Positions 6,244-14,031 of a stretch of DNA of 42,627 bases are shown in pieces (within the stretch, counting starts at the first letter, position 1; each line of letters opens with the position of its first letter). Below the pieces are notes generated by a model. The model was not told where the DNA came from and searched no databases. It worked only from the letters and a program-made list of their open reading frames with translations. The stretch spans positions 1-42,627 of the forward strand of contig JAFWZR010000018.1 in NCBI GenBank assembly GCA_017522225.1. Reading direction: 5' to 3'. This DNA is from Clostridia bacterium. Lineage in GTDB: Bacteria; Bacillota; Clostridia; Oscillospirales; Acutalibacteraceae. Position numbers and translations under genes: made by a program.

Positions 6244-8652
6244 TTATCTTACAACGATGTTAACAAGTCTGCCCTTGACGTAAAGCTCCTTGACAATCAG
6301 CTTACCTTCGATAGCCTTTGCAACGTTTTCGTCCTTCTTTGCAAGTGCGATTGCATCAGCTGAGTCAATCTCTGCAGGAATCATAAGCTTTGCTCTTACC
6401 TTGCCGTTGATCTGTGCAACGATTTCGATTTCGTCATCAACGCACTTAGCCTCGTCATAATTTACCCAGTTACCGTCAGCAAGCATTCCACCGAAGCCCT
6501 GCTGTGCCCAGATTTCCTCTGTAACGTGAGGTGCAAACGGGTTGAGAAGAGTTGCGAAGGTCTTAAGCTCTGCCTTGTTGATTGAGCCCTTGTCATAAAT
6601 TGCGTTAAGAAGTGTCATCAAAGCAGCAATTGCTGTGTTGAACTTCATATTTTCAATATCTTCTGATACCTTTTTGATTGTCTTGTGGAAAAGAGACTCA
6701 AGCTCCTTTGAATACTCGTCACCGTCTGTGAGAATATCCTGAAGACCCCATGTTCTGTCGATGAATCTCTTACAGCCCTTAACGGATGAAGCAGACCACG
6801 GAGCAGCCTTTTCGTAGTCACCCATAAAGAGAACATAAGCACGAAGAACGTCTGCGCCGAACTCGTCAACAACCTCGTTCGGGTCAACAACATTACCCTT
6901 CGACTTACTCATCTTGTCACCGTCGGGACCGAGGATAAGACCCTGAGCAGTACGCTTTGCGTAGGGCTCATCGTTGGGAACAACGCCAAGGTCATAGAGG
7001 AACTTGTGCCAAAAACGTGAGTAAATCATATGACGTGTAACGTGCTCCATACCGCCGTTGTACCAGTCAACCTGACCCCAATACTTAAGCTTTTCGCTAT
7101 CTGCGAGTGCTTCGTTATTGCGCGGGTCGATGTAGCGAAGGAAGTACCATGATGAACCTGCCCACTGAGGCATTGTATCTGTCTCGCGCTTTGCATCAGC
7201 ACCGCACTTCGGGCACTTGCAGTTTACATAAGAATCAATCTTTGCAAGCGGGCTTTCACCGTCTGAGCCCGGCTCAAAGTTTTCAACCTGCGGAAGCTTG
7301 AGGGGAAGCTCCTCGTAAGGAACAGCAACCATACCGCACTTCTCACAGTGAACAATGGGAATAGGCTCGCCCCAGTAACGCTGTCTGTTGAATGCCCAGT
7401 CCTTCATCTTGTACTGAACACCCTTTTCGCCGATACCGTTCTTCTGAAGATAGTTAGCCATTGTATCGATAGCTTCACGCTTTGATGTAATGCCGTTGAG
7501 GAATTCTGAGTTTACAAGCTCACCCTCACCTGCATAAGCAGCCTCATCGATGTTACCGCCCTTGATAACCTCGATGATGTCGATGCCGAACTTCTTTGCA
7601 AAGTCATAGTCACGGTCGTCGTGTGCAGGAACAGCCATAATAGCGCCTGTACCGTAACCCATCATAACGTAGTCTGATATGTAAATCGGAATTTCCTTAC
7701 CGTTTACGGGATTGATTGCTGAAAGACCGCTGATGCAAACACCTGTCTTGTCTTTTACAAGCTGTGTTCTTTCAAACTCTGTCTTCTTTGCGCATTCTTT
7801 TCTGTATGCTTCGATGTCTGCCATATTTGAGATTCTGTCAGCATACTTGTCAATCATCGGATGCTCGGGAGCCATAACCATAAAGGTTACACCGAAGAGT
7901 GTGTCGGGACGGGTTGTGTAAACCTTGAGCTTCTCGTTGTCTGAGCCCTTTACATCAAAGTCCACAAAAGCACCTGTTGACTTGCCGATCCAGTTCTGCT
8001 GCTGAAGCTTTACGTTCGGGAGATAGTCAACCTTCTCAAGTCCCTCAAGGAGCTTGTCAGCATACTCTGTGATGCGGAGATACCAAACGTCCTTTGACTT
8101 CTGAACGATATCTGAATGACAGATATCACACTTACCGCCCTGTGAGTCCTCGTTTGAAAGAACAACCTTACATGACGGGCAGTAGTTAACAAGAGTCTTG
8201 TCTCTGAAAGCAAGACCGTTTTCGAACATCTTGAGGAAGATCCACTGTGTCCACTTGTAATAGTCCTCCTGAGTTGTGTCAACAACTCTTGTCCAGTCAA
8301 AAGAGAAGCCTACTCTCTTAAGCTGGCTTGAGAACTTTTCGATATTCATATCGGTTACCTTACGGGGATGGATGCCCGTCTTGATAGCGTAGTTCTCTGT
8401 CGGCAAGCCGTAAGCGTCAAAGCCGATGGGGAACAACACGTTGTAACCCTGCATTCTTCTTTTTCTTGATACAACCTCAAGACCTGAATAGGCCTTGATG
8501 TGACCAACGTGCATACCTGCACCGCTGGGATAAGGGAACTCTACAAGAGCGTAGAACTTCGGCTTTTCTGAAAAATCTGCCGCATGGAAAACGCCGGTTT
8601 CTTCCCATTTATCCTGCCATTTTTTCTCTGTTGATTTAAAATCATAACCCAT
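6244..8652 (-). CDS. leuS: Leucyl-tRNA synthetase
   Basis: The protein has 802 residues from the ATG at 8652, chosen because GGAGGAATATTGAA lies directly upstream; the alternative 13-codon extension has no ribosome site. Class I features are the Pro-Tyr-Pro-Ser-Gly...His-Val-Gly-His (HIGH) segment near residue 42, a Cys-Pro-Ser-Cys...Cys-Asp-Ile-Cys zinc ribbon, the CP1 editing domain with Thr-Thr-Arg-Pro-Asp-Thr, a second Cys-X-X-Cys pair, and Lys-Met-Ser-Lys-Ser. The C-terminal anticodon and tRNA-binding domains are complete. It is the last gene of the leftward MFS-ABC-nadD-yqeK-rsfS run; no T-box precedes it, so it depends on upstream transcription or an unseen promoter. Confidence 0.97.
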   Translation of the reverse strand: MGYDFKSTEKKWQDKWEETGVFHAADFSEKPKFYALVEFPYPSGAGMHVGHIKAYSGLEVVSRKRRMQGYNVLFPIGFDAYGLPTENYAIKTGIHPRKVTDMNIEKFSSQLKRVGFSFDWTRVVDTTQEDYYKWTQWIFLKMFENGLAFRDKTLVNYCPSCKVVLSNEDSQGGKCDICHSDIVQKSKDVWYLRITEYADKLLEGLEKVDYLPNVKLQQQNWIGKSTGAFVDFDVKGSDNEKLKVYTTRPDTLFGVTFMVMAPEHPMIDKYADRISNMADIEAYRKECAKKTEFERTQLVKDKTGVCISGLSAINPVNGKEIPIYISDYVMMGYGTGAIMAVPAHDDRDYDFAKKFGIDIIEVIKGGNIDEAAYAGEGELVNSEFLNGITSKREAIDTMANYLQKNGIGEKGVQYKMKDWAFNRQRYWGEPIPIVHCEKCGMVAVPYEELPLKLPQVENFEPGSDGESPLAKIDSYVNCKCPKCGADAKRETDTMPQWAGSSWYFLRYIDPRNNEALADSEKLKYWGQVDWYNGGMEHVTRHMIYSRFWHKFLYDLGVVPNDEPYAKRTAQGLILGPDGDKMSKSKGNVVDPNEVVDEFGADVLRAYVLFMGDYEKAAPWSASSVKGCKRFIDRTWGLQDILTDGDEYSKELESLFHKTIKKVSEDIENMKFNTAIAALMTLLNAIYDKGSINKAELKTFATLLNPFAPHVTEEIWAQQGFGGMLADGNWVNYDEAKCVDDEIEIVAQINGKVRAKLMIPAEIDSADAIALAKKDENVAKAIEGKLIVKELYVKGRLVNIVVR

Positions 8653-8690
8653 TTCAATATTCCTCCGAGTGTTAGCTTTATGCAAATTCA

Positions 8691-8710
8691 CGGGCGGAAA
8701 TATCCGCCCG
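8691..8710 (-). other. Intercistronic hairpin between rsfS and leuS
   Basis: Perfect 8-bp GC-rich stem (CGGGCGGA/TCCGCCCG) with a 4-nt loop and no U-run. It is probably an mRNA-stability or processing element rather than a terminator. Confidence 0.6.
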
Positions 8711-8728
8711 TACGAATATTTTTCTTAA

Positions 8729-9085
8729 TCAGTCCGGTGTGATGATGTCGGAAATGTCGACGTGTGCTGCATCGCCCCAGAGCCTTTCGAGGTTGTAATA
8801 CTCTCGTGACTGCGGGTCAAAGATGTGAACAAGAACACAGCCGTAGTCAATCAGAATCCAGCCTGTTGCTCTGCCTTCAATATGGTCAGGTACAACGCCG
8901 AGCTTTGCCATTTCTTCATCAATCTCGTCAGCAAGTGAACGCACGTGTGTGCCTGATGTACCGCTCGCAATGATGAAATATTCCGAAACAATCGTAAGTT
9001 CCTTTGTTTCGATAAGCGAGATATCAATCGCTTTCTTGTTATCAAGAATCTTAACTATATTTCTTGCCGTTTCAAGGGATGTCAT
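8729..9085 (-). CDS. rsfS: Ribosomal silencing factor RsfS (Iojap)
   Basis: The 118-residue protein matches RsfS in length and signature: an N-terminal helix, Lys-Lys-Ala-Ile-Asp-Ile, Ser-Glu-Tyr-Phe-Ile-Ile-Ala-Ser-Gly-Thr-Ser, then Gly-Trp-Ile-Leu-Ile-Asp-Tyr-Gly and His-Ile-Phe-Asp-Pro-Gln-Ser-Arg-Glu-Tyr-Tyr-Asn-Leu-Glu. RsfS binds L14 on the 50S subunit and blocks subunit joining when nutrients are scarce. Its ATG overlaps the yqeK stop as TAATG, implying translational coupling, and AAGGAGGAAA lies inside the end of yqeK. The nadD-yqeK-rsfS order is conserved in Firmicutes. Confidence 0.95.
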   Translation of the reverse strand: MTSLETARNIVKILDNKKAIDISLIETKELTIVSEYFIIASGTSGTHVRSLADEIDEEMAKLGVVPDHIEGRATGWILIDYGCVLVHIFDPQSREYYNLERLWGDAAHVDISDIITPD

Positions 9086-9672
9086 TATTTATTTCCTCCT
9101 TGCCTGTTTATTATAACCTCATTATACAGGTTGACACTGTCGGGATGAACGACACTGCCCTTTTTAACAAGGTCGGGAATACCGAACTCGAGCGCGTAAA
9201 GAATTGCACTTTCCATGCTCTCGTCGCACAGACGGCGCATATCCTCAACACCGTTATAGCCGCGCTCTGCCGATATGTAGTCTGCAAGATAAACTATTTT
9301 TTCTATAAGGGACATTCCTGCCCTGCCTGTTGTATGGTATCTGACCGCAAGGTAAAGCTCCTCGTCATCAATACCCATTACAGTTTTAAGGTAAGCTGCA
9401 CCTGCAATTGCGTGCCAAAGCTTAGGGTTGGATGCTTCCGCAGGCGAAAGCTCAACGCCTGACTCGGCAATGACCTTCAGCTGCTCCTCGGGCGAGGCAT
9501 TTTTCATAACATCGTGCAACAAGCCTGCCGTGAAAGCCTTGTCCGCATCGTAGCCGTACTTTTCAGCCAGATAACGTGCACTTTCTGCAACATTAAGACT
9601 GTGCTCAAAGCGTCTTGTCTCGAGCTTCGAGCCTATGAGCTCAATGATTTTTTCATCTGTCCAGCCGTTCAA
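9085..9672 (-). CDS. yqeK: HD-domain diadenosine tetraphosphatase YqeK
   Basis: The 195-residue protein carries the HD metal motif: Arg-Arg-Phe-Glu-His-Ser near residue 20, Gly-Leu-Leu-His-Asp-Val near 50, a His in Leu-Trp-His-Ala, and Tyr-Leu-Ala-Asp-Tyr-Ile. YqeK enzymes hydrolyse Ap4A symmetrically to two ADP and are usually encoded beside nadD. Its ATG overlaps the nadD TGA (ATGA) and its own stop overlaps rsfS, so the three genes are tightly coupled. A lytR/cps2A gene is often present between yqeK and rsfS in relatives and is absent here. Confidence 0.93.
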   Translation of the reverse strand: MNGWTDEKIIELIGSKLETRRFEHSLNVAESARYLAEKYGYDADKAFTAGLLHDVMKNASPEEQLKVIAESGVELSPAEASNPKLWHAIAGAAYLKTVMGIDDEELYLAVRYHTTGRAGMSLIEKIVYLADYISAERGYNGVEDMRRLCDESMESAILYALEFGIPDLVKKGSVVHPDSVNLYNEVIINRQGGNK

Positions 9673-10271
9673 AGGTACAGCTCCTTTTCTTTTATGTATG
9701 CAAGCACCTGCGAATCTACAAGTCCCTCAATCGATTCACCGTTTTTTATCCTGTTACGGATTACGGTTGAGCTGATTTCAATCGGCTCGAAATCGCACAC
9801 GATGAATCTGTCTTTTTTGTCGGGGAAATGCTCATTTATATAATTCCCCAGTTCGTCCTTGTCAATTCCCCCGCTTCGCGTTACGGCGCAGATTCTGACT
9901 TTTTCCAGAATCACGTCGGGATTTTTCCACGAATGGAAGGAAAAGAGCATATCCGACCCGAGCAGAAAAATCAGCTCATCGTCGGGATATTGCTCACGCA
10001 GAAGAGTTGCCGTTTCAAACGTATAGCTCTTGCCTCCGCGGACAATTTCCATATCACTGACCTCTACCCCACTGTCACGGCTGAAAAGGATTTTTAACAT
10101 ATTTATCCTGTCTTCTGACGAAGTGTCAGTGTCCCTTTGCTTGTGCGGCGGGGCAGCTGTCGGTATTATTATAAGCTTGTCAAGTGAAAGCCCTGCTTTC
10201 AGCTCATCGGCATATTTTTTATGCCCTGCGTGCGGCGGGTCAAATGTTCCGCCGAAAATTCCGATACGCAT
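9669..10271 (-). CDS. nadD: Nicotinate-nucleotide adenylyltransferase
   Basis: The 200-residue protein opens with Gly-Ile-Phe-Gly-Gly-Thr-Phe-Asp-Pro-Pro-His-Ala-Gly-His, the nucleotidyltransferase (T/H)xGH motif, and ends with Ile-Ser-Ser-Thr-Val-Ile-Arg, the conserved phosphate-binding loop. It transfers AMP to nicotinate mononucleotide in NAD synthesis. The ATG is coupled to the preceding ABC permease by a TAATG overlap and to yqeK by ATGA. Length and motifs are normal. Confidence 0.96.
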   Translation of the reverse strand: MRIGIFGGTFDPPHAGHKKYADELKAGLSLDKLIIIPTAAPPHKQRDTDTSSEDRINMLKILFSRDSGVEVSDMEIVRGGKSYTFETATLLREQYPDDELIFLLGSDMLFSFHSWKNPDVILEKVRICAVTRSGGIDKDELGNYINEHFPDKKDRFIVCDFEPIEISSTVIRNRIKNGESIEGLVDSQVLAYIKEKELYL

Positions 10272-11104
10272 TATCTGATATTAACCTTCTTGTTCATAAC
10301 ATAGTGCGTTGCAAAGAAGAATGCCGCACCGAAAACAAGAGAGATGATGATTGTTGTAAGATTTATGAAGGATGCACCTGCATCAAGCTGGAAATAATCT
10401 GTAACAATCTTGATTGAATCAGCAGATACAGAAAGACCAAAGTCGACATTATCGGAAATAAGTGTTGAAATGCTTTCTGCAATGTAGGGGATGCCCAATG
10501 AGAAAACGATTATCCAGAGAATATATCTCTTCTGGAAAAGTCTTGTGTTTGCAATGCTGATTGCGAAGTAAACCTCGATAGAAAGCACTGCAAAACGGAT
10601 GAAGAAAGAGATAAGAGAAATAACCGTAGACGTAATAACCGTTGCAAGTGACTTTCCGCCAAGAAGAAGCGGAAGCATTGACTCGATCATAGCATAGCTT
10701 TCCTGTCCGATATAATCTTCCTTGATAACAAAGTACATAATTGCCATTGTGCCCATAAGGCATGCGAAAGCAGCGATGTACCAGATTGTAGAAACGATTA
10801 CCTTTGAAGCAAGAAGCGAAACGCTCTTGACAGGAAGCGTGAAGCTGAGATAACCCTGATCACCGTAAAGTGACTTCTGGAAATTTGTAACCATAACAAC
10901 TGTTGTAAGAAAGAAGTTGCAGGACGAAATAACGATAAGAACCATCATACCGAGCATCTGCGAGGTGCTGACTGCTTCGGAAGCGTCTCTGCCGATGTAA
11001 TATGAACCGATGATGTAAGCCATTATAATGGCAACAACTGCATAAAGCACACCCATAAGTCTGCCTGTCGCAATGAACTCGTGCTTTAAAAGCTTAGCCA
11101 ACAT
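10271..11104 (-). CDS. ABC transporter permease
   Basis: The protein has 277 residues from the ATG at 11104, which has GGGAGGTGTTCAGCT upstream. About six hydrophobic segments are visible, starting near residues 15-35, 60-85 and 110-150, with the last near the C-terminus; this is the ABC-2/DUF-type permease layout with paired Thr/Phe-rich helices. The start lies inside the end of the ATPase gene (11-bp overlap), so the two form one transporter. The substrate is unknown; such pairs commonly export lipids, peptides or antibiotics. Its stop codon overlaps the nadD start, an odd coupling of a transporter with NAD synthesis that probably only reflects shared transcription. Confidence 0.8.
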   Translation of the reverse strand: MLAKLLKHEFIATGRLMGVLYAVVAIIMAYIIGSYYIGRDASEAVSTSQMLGMMVLIVISSCNFFLTTVVMVTNFQKSLYGDQGYLSFTLPVKSVSLLASKVIVSTIWYIAAFACLMGTMAIMYFVIKEDYIGQESYAMIESMLPLLLGGKSLATVITSTVISLISFFIRFAVLSIEVYFAISIANTRLFQKRYILWIIVFSLGIPYIAESISTLISDNVDFGLSVSADSIKIVTDYFQLDAGASFINLTTIIISLVFGAAFFFATHYVMNKKVNIR

Positions 11105-11798
11105 AGCTGAACACCTCCCTGAACAAATCTTCAACGCTCTTACCTGTTGCCGTAATTTTTTCAACATCTGTGTTGACAACAAGGTCGCCGCCCTTGACCA
11201 TAAGTACACGGTCAAGAACGCGCTCGATGTCGTAGATGAGGTGTGTTGACAAAAGGATTGTGGAATTTTCCGAGTGATTTTTCATAATCGTGTCAAGGAT
11301 AAATTCTCTTGAAACAAGGTCAACACCGCCAAGAGGCTCGTCGAGGATATAAAGGTCTGCCTGACGGCACATTACGAGGATGAGCTGAAGCTTTTCCTGC
11401 TGACCTTTTGACATTGTTTTGATTTTCTGCTTTAAGTCAAGGTCAAAGGTCTGTGCCATTTTAAGAGCTTTTTCCTTGTCAAAATTCTTATAGAAATCTG
11501 CCATATAGCTGATTGCGTGCTTCGGTGTCATCCACGGTGCAAGATAATTCTTTTCGGGCAGGTATGCAACAATTGCCTTTGACTCAACTCCGGGAGCCTT
11601 GCCGTTGATAAGAATATTTCCCTCATAGTCGTTGATAAGACCGACTATTGATTTAATCATCGAGGTTTTACCGCAGCCATTGGGTCCGAGAAGTCCGACG
11701 ATTTTACCTGCGGGCAAATCAAACGAAACTCCGTTAAGCACCTGATGTGAGCCGTAGCTCTTTTTCAGATTTCTGACTTTTAATAAAGTCTCACTCAT
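11094..11798 (-). CDS. ABC transporter ATP-binding protein
   Basis: The 234-residue protein has Walker A Gly-Pro-Asn-Gly-Cys-Gly-Lys-Thr-Ser near residue 40, a Q-loop, the signature Met-Ser-Lys-Gly-Gln-Gln near 137, Walker B Leu-Tyr-Ile-Leu-Asp-Glu-Pro-Leu-Gly-Gly-Val-Asp, and the switch His in Ser-Thr-His-Leu. The signature has Ser-Lys-Gly-Gln rather than Ser-Gly-Gly-Gln, as is common in the YtrB/CcmA-like branch. The ATG has TTGGAGGAAAAA upstream, 33 bp after the MFS stop codon. It energises the adjacent permease. Confidence 0.92.
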   Translation of the reverse strand: MSETLLKVRNLKKSYGSHQVLNGVSFDLPAGKIVGLLGPNGCGKTSMIKSIVGLINDYEGNILINGKAPGVESKAIVAYLPEKNYLAPWMTPKHAISYMADFYKNFDKEKALKMAQTFDLDLKQKIKTMSKGQQEKLQLILVMCRQADLYILDEPLGGVDLVSREFILDTIMKNHSENSTILLSTHLIYDIERVLDRVLMVKGGDLVVNTDVEKITATGKSVEDLFREVFSYVG

Positions 11799-11830
11799 TT
11801 ATTTTTCCTCCAAACCGAAAAATCGGGATA

Positions 11831-13705
11831 TTAATCTTCTGCCATTCTTGCTTCCTTGATCATCTCGTCCGTTATCTTTGATTCGCCGTGCTTAACAAAG
11901 AGAAGGAAGAGTATTGCGACGGCAAACGTAACGGGGCTGTAGTAGAACAGCGACATATACGTACCCGCAAACATACGGATAAAGCCGTAGATAATCGGAG
12001 AAGCAATCTGTGCAGAGAATGTTGCCGTGTAATAATAACCTGTGAATGTTCCGACCTTTTCAACACCGCCGATGTCAAGAACAAGCGGAAGTGTGTTAAC
12101 TGTGATGAACATATTTGCTGCACCGCCAAGGATAAGAACGGGGTAAATAAGAACACGAAGAATCTTTGTGATGTTTGCAACTGCATCAGAAACCGCCTTG
12201 ATAGCTGTGCCGAAGGTTGCGTTTTCTGTTGCAAGAACATTGTCAGAAACAGCTATAACTGCCTTTTCAATGTCTGCGCCTGAGTTTTCAGCAAAATACT
12301 TGTCAAACTCTGCATAATACTTGTATTCATCAAGAGCCTTGCCTTCTTCCTTAGCAAGTCTGTACTCGATGAAGCCGTCAACAGTGAGAACCTCTGCCTC
12401 TGAAAGCTCTCTGCCTTCTTCCTTGGCAAGGTCACTGATCTCAGAGTTGTACTGGTTAATCTGGTCGTGAACTGCGATGTATGAATTGTTTACCTCAACA
12501 TAATTCTTGATTGAGAGGTCCTGACCGCCAAGCATTACAAGGAACACTGCGAAGAACACGATGAATGCTGTAAGGAAAACAGAGATACCTGCAAGGATAG
12601 TCTTTTTTCTGCCGAACTTCTTGCCGAACTTACCTGCCGGAAGAGCTGCAACACCGGAGCATACTGCGAAGAGAAGCATAATGAATGTTGCCTCTGAGGT
12701 AATCATATGAAGAATTTCCTGAGCAAAAAGTGAGAAGAAGGTTGTGATAGCATTTGTACCGCAGAAGAGGAAGAACAAGCAGCCGAGCATAAAGAGAAGA
12801 CTCTTTCTCTCGCCCTTTGAAAGTTTTTCTGCCTTGAGTGCTGCCTTGTGTGCCTTTGCAGCTTCTTTTTCTGCCCTTCTTCTTGCCTTTTCGTCAGCAT
12901 ACTGATTTGCTTCGCCCTTGAGCTTGATGCTCGTATCCTCTTCCTTAACAAAGAAGAGAAGAACGAGCATACCGATAATCATAACGATTGAACCGATAGC
13001 AAAAACGTACGGGAAAGAAAGTGTTTCGTTTGCCTTGATTTCTGCCTTTGTGTAGCCTGCGAAAAGAGAGCAGAGTGCAATACCGAGTGTACCTGCAACC
13101 ATACCTACCGCTGAGCCGATACCGCCCATAAGGTTGATAACTGCGTTACCCTCTGAACGGAGCTGCGGGGGTGTAAGGTCGGGCATAAGTGCAACAACGG
13201 GTGCACGCCACAGTGACATTGAGAAAACAAAGAGGATAACCACGAGCATTGTAACGGGAAGTCGTGCTTCACCCTGTACATTCAGAGCCACAATCGGGAT
13301 AAGTGTAAAGAGAACGGCTGATATCGGAGCACAAGCAACGATGAACGGGCGTCTCTTACCGAGCTATGAGTGGCAATTATCCGAAAGCTTGCCGAATGTC
13401 GGCTGGAAGATAACACCGAAGATGTTATCGAATGTCATAATGATACCGATGAACAAAGGAACAAGCGTAAAACCGCCGCCAAGTGAAACAGTGCTTTCGC
13501 CCTGTGCTTCAGCAAACTGACCGATCCACGGAATAGCCTTGCCGATGGCCTCACTCCAACGTGCAATCATATCGCTTTCTGAAAGAATCTTGTTAAGAAT
13601 CTTTGTGATGTACGGGTCATAAACTGCCCATGCGATTGAAGTTGCAAGGAAACCAAAGCCTGTAAGTATGGTTTTCTTGTAATTCAGCTTCATTTTTTCA
13701 GCCAT
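11831..13705 (-). pseudogene. MFS transporter gene interrupted by an in-frame TAG
   Basis: From the ATG at 13705 (AAAGGAT upstream) one frame runs to a TAA at 11831 with a single break, a TAG at 13364-13366. Upstream of it are about 113 residues with the first helix and a second ending in Gly-Lys-Leu-Ser-Asp-Asn-Cys-His-Ser. Downstream, still in frame, is Leu-Gly-Lys-Arg-Arg-Pro-Phe, completing the conserved helix 2-3 loop of MFS sugar/cation symporters. A Lys codon (AAG) would restore the usual Ser-Lys-Leu-Gly-Lys-Arg-Arg-Pro. Restored length is about 624 residues with 12 helices, a cytoplasmic Lys/Ala-rich loop between helices 6 and 7, and an unusual 130-residue hydrophilic insertion in the second half. 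A GTG 75 bases after the TAG could restart translation but would lose helices 1-3. The gene may be dead, miscalled or read through. Confidence 0.8.
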
Positions 13706-13831
13706 AAAAACAATCCTTTCAATACAATTTGCGGTAAATCGCAATTGAAAACTTTTCTAACCACCGTACAACGGAAACGCACCTTGTCTTTTACAACGCA
13801 CAAAATCCCATTTAATCGATAGTTACTTTGT

Positions 13832-13860
13832 ATTATACCACTTTTGTCAGCGTTTGCAAA
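13832..13860 (-). promoter_or_regulatory. Promoter of the MFS gene
   Basis: Leftward -10 TATAAT (13832-13837) preceded by TGG, an extended -10, with TTTGCA at the -35 position (13855-13860) after 17 bp. The -35 is overlapped by a palindrome. Confidence 0.65.
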
Positions 13861-13864
13861 TGCT
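13849..13864. promoter_or_regulatory. Operator-like palindrome over the MFS -35
   Basis: AGCGTTTGCAAATGCT is a 16-bp palindrome apart from one pair of positions. It covers the -35 box, so a repressor bound here would block the MFS operon. It shares the GCGTTTGC core with the palindrome between the GH4 and amidohydrolase promoters. Confidence 0.5.
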
Positions 13865-13977
13865 TTTGCTGTTATTTTTATCAATTTATTGAAAATATTT
13901 CGGATTGTGCAAGCAAGATAATAATTGCATTTGTTTTTTGACGTTATATAAAACAAATTAAAACAATCTGTAAACAA

Positions 13978-14011
13978 AAAGAAAAAAGCCGTTGGGGTTC
14001 CCCCCAACGGC
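13978..14011 (-). terminator. Terminator of the acidic secreted-protein gene
   Basis: A perfect 10-bp GC-rich stem (GCCGTTGGGG/CCCCAACGGC, 13988-13997 and 14002-14011) is followed leftward by TTTTTTC and a second T-run. The rest of the 13706-14031 gap holds only the MFS promoter and operator. Confidence 0.93.
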
Positions 14012-14031
14012 CAAAAATGTTTAGTTTTTAA

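Noticed and set aside
8660-8728. T-box before leuS
   Set aside because: Only a short GC hairpin is present; no T-box sequence or terminator, and leuS follows rsfS in an operon.
13364-13366. Pyrrolysine codon
   Set aside because: The position is a loop Lys in an MFS transporter, no pyl genes are visible, and known Pyl proteins are of other families.
13690-14007. Leftward 105-codon ORF in the gap before the MFS gene
   Set aside because: It runs through the terminator and the MFS promoter, has no RBS and a composition typical of AT-rich non-coding DNA.
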